From Enoplolaimus lenunculus (Eukaryota; Nematoda; Enoplea; Enoplida; Thoracostomopsidae): a stretch of DNA of 64,000 nt. This document shows, one piece after another, positions 1-11,000 of the stretch. The translations under genes were made by a program, and so were the position numbers. Location of the stretch: contig JASANG010000373.1 of NCBI GenBank assembly GCA_030248215.1, positions 62,001 to 126,000 on the forward strand. The letters are read 5' to 3'. How positions within the stretch are numbered: position 1 is the first letter of the stretch; each line of letters opens with the position of its first letter. The notes below the pieces were generated by a model. That model searched no databases and had not been told where the DNA came from. It worked only from the letters and a program-made list of their open reading frames with translations.

Positions 1-1988
1 CCTTCACAATAACGGGAGTGTGAGAAAACCTATTTCTCATGGTTCCCGCGATGTTGTGCCCTTGCTCTGCGAGAAATTTAATACGATTAGAATAAAAAGT
101 TTTTCTGTGGTTTTTCCATGCCCCCCCCCGGAAAAAACCGAAAAATAACCGTTTTTCCGCTGTCCAACCCTGTTATAGTAATTGCCTTTTGTGTATGGCT
201 GAATTTATTGCAAATAAAAATATGAATGACAAAGTGAAATAAATATAGCGATCTTTTTCTTCTGCATCTTTAGCAATGAGCAGTCATCCACGTTATACTG
301 TCTGCGCTACTGTAAAAAACGTACCCACATGCGAGTCTAAGTTCGTAATAGCAGTGTTTTAAAATCAGATTCAAAAGTCAGCCACATCCAGTGTATACCC
401 ATTTGGCAATAGGCAGTCCCTCTGAACGGCGTATACTTCGTCACATCGCACACACATGTTGCTATATCAATACGTCATAGAAAGGACAGCTGTTTTGTGC
501 TGTGTCTTTCAGAAGGGACTCGACTTTTTACGCATCGTACAGAGTCTGTCCGAAGTATATGTTTAGCGAAAAATCACGACAGTTTGCCGCCCGACACATT
601 CGAGTTTTCCGTAATGATCCCGAAAACACGATCAAAAACGGGCCCTTTCAGTCGCACTTTAAGTCTACAAAGTGATCTAAAACATTTTTCCTAAAGACGG
701 ACATTGGGTTCTCTAATGTATTATGAAAATTTAATAAGCATCGCGATTTCCACAGAGCGAACTGCATATACTGAATTAAAAAATTAAAACATTGATAATT
801 TTGTGTAGATGTATTGCTTTTTCCCAATATTAAATCGGACAGATTAATCTGATGACAACCTAGTAACCGTTGCAAAATTGGTGTAATTTCAAACACAAAA
901 TTATACGCACGGGAACAATAAATAAAAACATGTGGGATGTCCTCAACTACATCTATCCCTTGTATATGGCAGTAACAGCAATACTTTGATGTTGTAGTAA
1001 AATATGATAATCTATTATTATATAAAGACGGTTTGTCTTAGTTTATAGTGCAAGCCCCGTACTTTACCGTCCACATACTTCGCCTTTGCCCATTTCCATG
1101 ATTCTTTGACATACAATGTATCTGATCCTAAATGCCGTTCCCAGTACAAATTTTGCAAAATCATGTTTTTGCTATAATAATTGTGTATCCATAGTTTATA
1201 AACTAATTTTGACTTCAATTTTAACATGTAATATTTTTTCCCGAAAACCCAGCAAAAGTCTCCCTGTTGTCGGAAACTGGACTCGATAATCGAATAGCGA
1301 ATTTCTTTATAGAACGTAGGAATTGCGATCCGCCTTACTTGTCTGTGTTGTCAAAAATTCAACCTTCCTGAAGAAGTGGAAAAAGGATCTTCTCCAGCTA
1401 AGCATTTCCTTATAGCACAAGCACAAATTGGTAATATAGGCGGAACGTTTGCCGGAAAAATTTTAAGCGAAATTGTTTTAGAAGTTTATGCCGGATAAGA
1501 ATAAAACTAAGTAAATTAATTTTTCACCGCTATTTTACTAGCATAACAGGAGAATCTAAATCAGTGATTGGTTTTGAGCTAGACATTTTCTAGTAATCAG
1601 GTTTTCACATGTGTTGATTTCTAAGGGTGAATAATCGTTGTTAACTATATCTGTGTTGGTTGTATTGTTTTGTTATAATCTCCATATGAGCGGTGGAGAA
1701 GTGTTAAATTGACTAGTAAACTTTCTCTCTCTCTTGCCGCCCGACAAATCGCAATCCAACACTTCATTGTCCCCGGCATCTCGTCGACCCCGACAATTCT
1801 TCGACCACGGCAGCTTGTCGCCCAGATAACTCTTTCCGAAAAGATTACCACTAAAGTACTGACTTTAGTACATTCGTGGTTAAGTCCTAATATCGTAACC
1901 GTATTGGTTTGTAGTACAGACATTGCAGCCAAGAATGTCGACTATAGATGGGCATAGGATATCTGGATATGTAAAAATATCTGATTAT

Positions 1989-2417
1989 CAGGGTGCAACC
2001 GGAATTCCGGTTCCGGTAAGTAAATCCGGTATTTTTCACTATCCGGTTCCGGTTAAAAATCCAGTATTTTTTCACCGGAATTTTCCGGTATTTTCGGTAT
2101 TGAAAATTTTTCTCATTCCAAAATTTAAGAAAAATTGACATATTATTGTAACTTATTCTTCTACAATTTTCTGAGTGTGTATTGCTAAAATTTTCAATTT
2201 GTGTCATACGTTATAATTGATCAAACATTTCCAGCTAACGCTTGTTTCATTATTTTGGCACTCTAAATGGTGTGTTTACACCGTTAAAAGCGATAAAATA
2301 GCGTTGAAATTATTTCTCGGTAACAAAAATTTTTGTTTTTCAGTTCCGGCTCCAGTTCCGGTATTTTTTAACTTTCCCGTTCCGTTTCCGGTATTTTATA
2401 ATTCCGGTTGAACCCTG
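1989..2417. mobile_element. hAT-like MITE with perfect 8-bp target duplication
   Basis: The left end reads CAGGGTGCAACCGGAATT and the right end is its inverted partner, AATTCCGGTTGAACCCTG. The eight bases before the element (CTGATTAT, 1981-1988) are repeated exactly after it (2418-2425). A CAGGG terminus with an 8-bp target duplication is the hAT signature. The inside is full of CCGGTTCCGGT-type tracts and has no transposase frame, so it is a non-autonomous deletion derivative. Related elements lie near 13253, 15382, 26183 and 28375. Confidence 0.85.
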
Positions 2418-4179
2418 CTGATTATGTATCCGAAATGAAATCGAGATGCTACTGTGTAAATTCATTGAAATCATCAGAGCAAGAGGAGCCAGATCGGCAT
2501 ATGTTCCGATATTAAGACCGGAGCGGGTCCTGAAGATTTGGACAAATATTACTTTTAGCAATGCAACAGCCAAAACATAAAAGTTTATTAAGCCTCCTGC
2601 ATAAGTGCGCAAGTCTAACACAAAGCTCAAGCCTAAAGCTAAACAAAAATTAGTCTAAAATTCAAATCTATGCTCTATTGTGATCTGGTGAGAAAGCGGG
2701 CACGAGTGGATCCAGAAGAGGTGGGCTGCGTACGCCCCCTCCCCCGTCAGGGGTGACATTCGATAGAATTGGGGACAAACCAAATAAACTCATTTTCAGG
2801 TGGCCAACAGAAGTTTTAATTACTCAATAGCAGTATTCTATTAAACCAAATACACAGCGATATTGAAGCGGTTGCTTTTAACTATTTTTAGAATAGCATG
2901 TTTTACGCTCATAACAATCAGATTGCGGGTCAAAATACTCTTCTTAAGCAACAAGTAAAACAAGTGCTTAAGAAACGAAAATGAAGGTTCCGAAGTCCAA
3001 AAAATCCAAAATAGAGTTTCGGCTATCCGAAACTGAAAATTTAATTTGGATACTTGGATATTCAGCGATCAGTTCCGATATGCAATAATTTGAGACAGTG
3101 CGGAAAAAATATATTTAATACTGTAGTGCCCATCATCGAGTTCACTTGTAACTACGGGACTGGGCAATTTTGAAATCTTTAAAATTACACACATTTTTTG
3201 AATGCTTGTAAAAGAACTTATTATCCATTTTTAACAAAACTTTTGCAAAAGATGCTTAAAAATTTGCAAAACAATAAATACTTTCACTGCTTTTTTGTCC
3301 TCGGCTCTTGCATTATTTCTTGGCGTCCGACTCAGACTTGTTACATCCTGCTGTACCCTGCAATTCGTGCATGCAATATATACTCCAACAGACTTTCTGA
3401 ACTGTTGAAACAAAAAATAGCGGCGGTAGCCAAAAGTTTTCAGATTGTGTTGTGTTGCGTTTTGCAGTACATTGGTGCTTTATGAATGCAATAGAGAAGG
3501 CGTTGAAAATGAAAAAAGGAACTAATAATCCCAGGAAAATAATGCAAGTGTTTCGGCAGTGGTGCGAAACGAAGAGTAAATATCCTGGAGACTAGAAACA
3601 ATACTGGTCAACATAACGAAAATGTTATAATTAAGTATTCAATCAGTTTTCTCAATATAAAATAGCAAATATACCAAAAATTTCTAACAATTGTTTTCGG
3701 TTTGTTTTCAGCAACTATTACAAACCAAAATAGAAAATTCAATTTACGACGTTCGTTTACTCTTATCTGTCACAGTCTGTTAAAACCCAAATAAAAAAGA
3801 CATAGCTAGGTGAATAAATCTTCTAGTGTGTTTCTCTGGAGAATAAATGTATTTGTAGATATTGCGTTTTATTTGAAAACAAGTAGGGTTTAACGTAATA
3901 TCTGGGTCCGGCAATAAATCGATATCCAAATCTTACTAAATGGCGTGATTAGGTGTATAACTCGGTTTCTACTTCAACATCACCTGTTTCTGTTTTTCCA
4001 TTTCAGTTTGCACAGATCAGTTTTTGAAAGCGTTTTACTGTTTTAGCATGCGCGATACCTGACTTCAATTCGCAATTAAATATGGTTAGATTTCGGCATT
4101 TCAAAATTGACATGTTTCTGTTGCCTGCATAGGATTGGATGCTAAATCGTCTCCCAACCGAGGTCTGACAGAGGCCAAC

Positions 4180-4475
4180 CGAGAGCGCAACCGGTAGAGC
4201 GCCCGGCGACCCCCGCACAGGCGCTACAACCCATCCGCGCCCCGCAAAACCCCCATGCTTGTCCTAGTGCATATGCAATAAATGCAATGCACATTGTGTT
4301 TTATGCTTGCTGGCAGCATGCAGTCGACACATATAGTCGACGAAAAATGCAGTTGGAAAGGCGGGCTGCGTGGAGCATAACTCGCTTTTTCAACTGCTTG
4401 GTAGAAAGGTCTGAAGTCCCGGTTCCTACCTAGACTGGGAATGCCTAGTTGATACGAACCTTGCCTGCCTTTATA
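4180..4475. repeat. tRNA-derived SINE-like copy (family S)
   Basis: The segment 4260-4475 (GCATGCAGTCGACACATATA, then AAAAATGCAGTTGGAAAGGC and AACTGCTTGGTAGAAAGG) is the reverse-complement counterpart of 55840-56070 and also matches 37560-37745. In the 55.9-kb copy the element includes a tRNA-like head. Here that head is replaced or decayed. The GC-rich stretch next to it (4190-4255) may be part of the same insertion. Confidence 0.55.
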
Positions 4476-4768
4476 TACGTATAATACATGCATGTATTTA
4501 TTTAGAGATCACTTTGCATTGAAATATAGTGAAAATTTTCATATATGTAAATTCAGTCGTCAAAGTGTCTTGATTTTCATGACGATGTTTTCTAAAAATG
4601 TTAAACTAGTTCATATCAAGAATATGTGCTTGTTCGTGTGGCGTTGGCATGTCTGTCAAACATCCAAGTTGTACATATACGAACTGAAATGTTTTGGTTA
4701 TTGCCATATATAACATTTTAACATGGATATGCGCTGAACTAATACTTAACAAATTTTGGCAAATTATT

Positions 4769-4770
4769 AG
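4769..4770 (+). promoter_or_regulatory. Acceptor-like AG 13 nt before the start codon (possible SL trans-splice site)
   Basis: The sequence AAATTATTAG is followed by TGTGTACATTAAA and then ATG at 4784. The frame stays open upstream to 4694 but is AT-rich and codes an unconvincing hydrophobic leader, so I place the start at 4784. A short AG-to-ATG distance is typical of trans-spliced nematode messages. A conventional 5' UTR intron would look the same. Confidence 0.35.
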
Positions 4771-4783
4771 TGTGTACATTAAA

Positions 4784-5058
4784 ATGCCTGTAATTGATGT
4801 TCCAACACAGTTACCTGTGCCAAGATCTTGCATGCCACTGGCAGCTGCTAGTCCTTCAACGACCTATATTGCCAGTGGTATGGATAGTAGAGAACAACAA
4901 AGAGAAAATGAGCGAATCATTGCAGCAAACCGCGAAAGGCGAATTCAAGGTCGAGCAGTGCTCGCTAAGAACTCCACTGAACGACGTATGCAGTATCTGA
5001 TGACGCTTCCTGAATTGCAACAACGGTCTCAGAAAAACACTGAAGAACTATTAAAAAT
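4784..5058 (+). CDS. Exon 1 of the Mastermind-like candidate (charged helix, first half)
   Basis: It starts at ATG 4784 (MPVIDVPTQLP) and ends in phase 2 at AAAAAT/GTATAT. It encodes a Pro/Ser-rich lead of about 33 residues and then the first arm of the long charged helix, ending LQQRSQKNTEELLK. If the GTATAT donor were not used the frame would stop 26 nt later, at 5083. Confidence 0.65.
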
Positions 5059-8000
5059 GTATATACGTTTATTAACGTTATAGGTTTTAAACGAATGAAA
5101 ATTTTGATTTGAGCTGTTCCGATTACATCACTGATTTAAATTTCTGTTACGTATGTTATATGGGATAGAAATGTAATGTTGATTTTCAATTTTCACCGTT
5201 CACCTACGTACGTAGATACCTTGAACAAAAGTTCTTGTAGTTTTGCAAATGTGTTTGTATAATTTCTGGTTATTTTAGTTCAACAGATCCAGTATCAGTT
5301 TTTTTGTTTTATTTGGTTTCAGAGCAGAGAGTAATAGACAGAAACAAAAAGCTGAAACCGATAGAAGAAAGCCACCGATTGTTCCTGCAATGAATGTTTC
5401 CGAACATTTTGAAGACGCTACTTGCAACCAAATGTATTCTGGGCCTGCAAATAATGCTCATATGACGCATTACGCAGATTTTAAACCGTCCAAGCAACGT
5501 TCTGATCACCGCATGAGATCAATACCATCTGATACTGTAGCACGCAATTTTGATGATTCAGCAAGGGTGCTCTGCAATGCTCCTGTTGTGGCGTTGGATC
5601 ACCAGCAATCAATTAAGCAAGAATTAAACGTTACGAACAAGTATGATGCGGCTGCAACTGTCTCGAGCTCTACTGAAATGACGCAAGCTGCGTTAATGAG
5701 CAACGTATCGGTGAGATGTTTTTTGTTTCTGAGTTTATATAAACGCGGTAAATATATAGTTTTAGATATCTGGTGAATTAAAATCCGGTCGCATCCTGCT
5801 TGTTTTTGGTCATAAGATATTTGTATACGTGTTGAAGAGTTTCGTCGAATGGATTTTACCGCTCTGCATTTGTAGCGGGCAGGTTCTCAATTCCGTGCTC
5901 TGGTATTGTACATTGCCTAATACTTATCACTGACTGCTTCATATAACGCAACTTTGTACATAATAAACGATTATTTTGTTCAAGATCGCAATATTTTGCT
6001 GTGGCTTTTTCAAAAGTGTCACAGAAGGGGTTGTATAGAGTTGACATATGCAAGAACCAGAATGGCAGCAAAAGTTCGAATTAGTTTTCACACGCGGCGA
6101 AAAGTGGAGGTTTGAATCGAATTCGATTCAGTTTTGAAATTGCCAAATCCAGTAAGGTTCGGAAACAACTGTTGGCATTTTGCAATTGAGTTGAAACAGA
6201 CTCATTCTTCTTTCGAAAATTTTAGCATTTGCGGTTCGAACCTTAACTTTGATCAACAGTGACATAAAGATATAGGTATACAATGTAATTATTCATTACC
6301 AGCTACTTGAAATTGGTCAAAATTTGTCAAAAAGGGTTTTAAAATTTATTTCGAGTTGACATATAGACAAGAACCAGAATGGCAACAAAACTTCGATTTC
6401 GGTTTCTACATTCAGAAAAAAGTGAAGGCTCGGAATCAGATTCGATTCGGTTCTGAAAAAGCCGAATCTAGTAAGGTTCGGAAACAACTGTTTGCATTTC
6501 TGAAATTGAGTGGGAAGAGACTGCAAAATAGCAGTGAACTCGGATTCGTAATCGGTAAAATCATGGGTTTGGTTCAGTGCCCAGTGCCACCCTGGAAATA
6601 ACTTACCATAATTTTACGAGCTCCGAAGTATACCAACTGATGAGTTTGATTCCGACCTATAAAGAACATGAAACAAAACCCTCTAGAAACAAACCTGTCG
6701 GATGTTGAATTATCATGCTCCAGTAGTTTTTTGTATGAAATATCTTTCTGTAAACATATACAAGAATTTTGAGAATCGGTTAGAGGTTTGCATTTACTTA
6801 CATTTCACTACTTTGCGGTTGTATTGTCTTGTTATAAAATTGCGTGAAAATTTTGTTAATTTTGGGCAAAAATTTCAAAACCATGCAAATTCCGTAATTT
6901 TAACTTTATTCAAAAATAATGGATCATGTTTTATATTATATTAATACGCTGCGAGCTCAGAGCTATATGGCGTACCTTGAGTGTTTGCTCATGCAATAGA
7001 CAATAAGTATTACATTTGGTTAGTTTACTGCCATTCCGTCCCAGATTTGACGTGCAGTATAGATATTAATATAATTTGGTTAAACTAAGGATTGTGTTAT
7101 ATTTTATCGTACCGGGCGCCGCCGCGCGTTACAGCACACCGCTGAGCGCCAGTGCGCGCTGCTATTTGTCGCGAACAGAAATATATGTAAAATGTTTTTA
7201 GAGGAATTTTTAATAAAAATGTTATCGTACTGCGCGGCGGCGTCCTGCGACCCGCAGCGTGCATAGCGCAACCTTAAAAGCGTGACGCTGATTATGTTGA
7301 GGTGCTGGGTTTTGATTGCAGGAATGAACACAGTCCAAATTAAAATTACCGCATTAATTTTATTTTCTGCAGATATACAGTTAATCGGTAACCAGTTGAC
7401 TTATTTTACAAATATACAACTTCTGTGAATTGTGTCAGCTGAGTTGTTTATCAACTAAAGTGTGAATTACGCGTTATTCTAAATTTTACTACACTCGATA
7501 TTCGAAGTTAAGTCTTAACAAATAGATCCGTTTTTATAAGTTTACTGCCGAGTTTGCTATCGCAGTGTAAGAATATGTCGAACCTATAAAAATATCAATG
7601 TGTTCCAGTTAACATCATTGTTTAAACGAGTAATCCGTTTTCGTTTGGTCGTGTTTGGTTTACACAACATACGATATGGTATACAAGCAGTCTTGTAGCA
7701 AAATTATACAATGCATAAAGCCTTAGTCACACGTGCAAGTTTTTGCTGCGAGAACTTGCAGCTGCAAGTAATTCATTAAAAATCAAGCTAGAAAATTAGA
7801 TTCACATGTGTGAATAACCATGCAAGTTTGCTGAATTTATTTCAGCCCATTTCTCCCATTGGCTGATGAAAAATGCAAGCTCTTGCGCGTGTAAATAGGG
7901 CTTGAGATATTTGATATGTTGTAGAGCCAAATAAAAATCGAAAATTTATGCCGGTATTCTCAAACCTGTGTATATTTTTGAAACCAATAAACTGCCAAAA

Positions 8001-11000
8001 CTGAGTACATATCAAAGATTTCACGCAGTACCTTATGCGCTCTGAGCACGTGATGAGAAGTTCAGATATGTAAAAAATTTTCAAGCCCTGAGTGTATATA
8101 GCCTCTTTATAGCTGTTTATGCAATACTTAATGGTTTAGTGCATTTATCATTAGATTTGTTAAGTCACGTTTCATGTGTAACTAACTGTATTTGTACGTT
8201 CAAAATTTAGAATTTCTACAATTCACTAACGTCTCGGTGTATATAAATAGATATATAACACAATGCATAACCTTATATATAATATGTATATTATGCATTT
8301 GTTTCGGATAAGTGTTATATATTGATTTCGCACAGTATTGCAATTGCTATTACTCGCAGAATGTGTCTTAGTACACACATCAGCTCAGTAGGACACGCTG
8401 TCTTTGTGTCTTAACAACATTCGGGTTGTATACAAGGCGTTGCCAGAATTTTGGGAAGATGTCGCTTTTATGTCCGATTAAAAATTCGAAGCGAGTGGTT
8501 TCTTCGTGTTACATACCAACTGGAACGTTACAAAAAACGTTTTCACAAAACCAAAAGTATTTTGACTCGTATCCCCCGTTTGATACGCCCTTAAAAGGTA
8601 CATATATACTAGTATTTTGTCTGTAGCTGATGCAGAATATAACACTATTGACGCACAGGTTCAACTGTCAGCGAAACCTCATCATACATACATATATATT
8701 GTTTACAATGATTTGGGTTAGTGTTAAGATGAATATGCTGTTCGAATTGTAAGGAGACGTGTTCGTCAGCCAGGGCCGATGCGCCCGCTCTCATACTCCC
8801 TATTTGGGGAACCCACTACAACAAGATTTGGAACAAAAAATTTGTAAAATATTTTGATTGATCATCGTAGGGGGCCCCACCCTAGAAAACGCACTCTGAA
8901 ATGTTGTGATCTTAGCCATTAATATTAGTTCAGTATAGAGATGCGATATGATCTAAGTGATAAATATCAGACATTGGAATACCTGAACCGGATATCCGGT
9001 GTCGCATGAAAAAATGACCCCGGGCATTTTTTCATGGGTGTCCGATTTTCATATTGCTGTCGTGTGAAAAAAATTACCACCCCCATTAAAAAGTACCCCA
9101 AGTCATTTTTACACAGCGTCGCATAAAAAAATGACACCCGTTAAAAAGAGACTCCCGGTCACTTTTACACCGAACTGTACTAAAATTATCCTGTGTGAAA
9201 ACAAATTACTTCACGCTGACTAATTTAGATAACAAATGTAAGCAAACCATTCTTACCGTTTGTAGTTTGAGGAACAGACGACGATAAAGCTAATTTAAGT
9301 TAAAGAAAAATTTACTCGAACATTCAAAACAAACACATACATTGATGTAGCCAGGATTTTAGTTTGGGGTCTACATCGCTGATCGGTTCATCGTACTTAC
9401 CGTTTGACATGTCGTGTATTTTTATGCGTGAGGTGTGTGATTACAAATCAGGACTGTGCTGCAAAACCAAAGCCGATTTAAATATTTATTGTTTGTGACT
9501 GGAACTGTTTTACATAGTAGCAGTAGTTGTGTTGTAAACAGTGTCTGTGAATTTCTCAATCCAGTTTTAAACAATTCTGTCGACTTTATTATATTGCACT
9601 TCGTTAAATGCTTTCAGTATTTAGTTTGCAGTTACAGTTTAAATTGAACATGCCTATTATATATATTCGTTAAATTCAAATTGTGAACATATTCAAGCGC
9701 AGTTATGCAGATATACGGGGTGTAGTTTTAGAGGACTGTGCTAAAAATGACATAGAAACGAGTGATACTATATACACACATGCGTACGTATCACAGTAGC
9801 GGCCAATGTTACTTTAAGGGGCGTAACAGTAGAATTAAGCGTATTCATAAGCCTAAGCGTTGCAAAAATGAGTTCCTAAGCCTAAGCCTAAGCAAAAAAA
9901 TGTAATGTAAAATCTAAACCTACTCTTTTATAGACCTACCAACAACCTGGACGCCCTTTAAAGTAACTTGGGCCACAGTAGTTATATTTATTAAAAAGCG
10001 TCAATAAAACGTTGACTGACTGGTATGTAGTGGAATTGTAAAAGCATGATGCTACTGGGTTAAAATATTACGCTTTGAATGGTTAAGGCTCGGATTTAAG
10101 CTTAGGTTTAGGAAAAAAACAAAGGCTTAGGTAAGCATTTTCCTAAGCCTGAGCTTAAATATAATCCTGTGAGGAGAAATGTACAAGAGCAGTAGGAAAG
10201 TATGTACCAAAAGTATATATATCCGTTTTTGCAAAACAAAGTTTGAAGTAGATGGCAGGCTTCTTAATTGACTCACTGAATGTGAAAATAACAAGAAGTA
10301 ACTGCTGACTGTTTTTATTCTTCCACTGTTGGCCACTATATCCGTATTACGTCATATCGTTTAATATCGTTTCTCATTTTGATAGTTATCTTTACGTGTT
10401 TCAGCTTAGCCCTGGTTCGTACAGACCCGGTTCCTATACAACTCGAGTTTAAAGCAGTGAGCAAAAATATGTAAATTTAAACACAAAAGATTGCTACATA
10501 CGACGAGTACGACCGTTTTGTGAAGTTGCAATCAAATGTGATAATTTTTTACTAAAATTTGTTGGCTGCCTCGTTACGGTATGAATCGGGCATTGTTTAA
10601 AGTTCCATGTCCGTGGTCCGAAATTTAAAGCGATACCTAAGTAAATTTAGCTGCCATTCTGAATCATATAAATCATATTAATGTGCAATGGTTTGTTGTT
10701 CAACTTGAAAGGATATGTAAAAGAATTACGAACACATGTAAGGAACAGTGCAGTTTCTACCTATATATATTGCATATATACTTTTTCAGAGAACGACCAC
10801 TTCTTACCAATCGGTGTACGGAGAGGCGTCAGCGTATGGTTCTACAAATAGTAATCGTATGGTGCAAAATGACCGCAAACGCAAAGCGACTGAAGACAAC
10901 GTGCCGTATGTTCCGACTACATCATCGTTTTCAACGGTGTCACAGGTTAGCTACAATGATTTCACTTCATCCGCTAGGCCTATGGGGTGTAACCCGCCAG

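Larger units (their letters stand above)
1..4783. other. Intergenic DNA upstream of the plus-strand gene, repeat-rich
   Basis: I find no gene here; the open frames are short and lack splice-site or family support. The block holds the end of a C-rich element with CCGGAAAAAACCG-type tracts (about 115-170), a hAT-like element (1989-2417), a C/G-rich decayed repeat with a GTGGATCC end (about 2685-2765), and a SINE-derived copy (about 4180-4475). The stretch 2800-4000 is AT-rich, with nothing I can name. Confidence 0.6.
5711..10789 (+). other. Intron 2 of the Mastermind-like candidate, 5.1 kb, repeat-filled
   Basis: It contains a dispersed direct repeat (about 6041-6200 and 6352-6540), a GC-rich hairpin-type insertion (7108-7275), a foldback element (7720-7902), a C-rich repeat remnant (about 8770-8890), a run of short repeats of the TGAAAAAATGACCCC type (8995-9175), a telomere-motif MITE (9801-9974) and a second telomere-like tract (10083-10170). 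I see no exon with family support in it. Confidence 0.6.
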
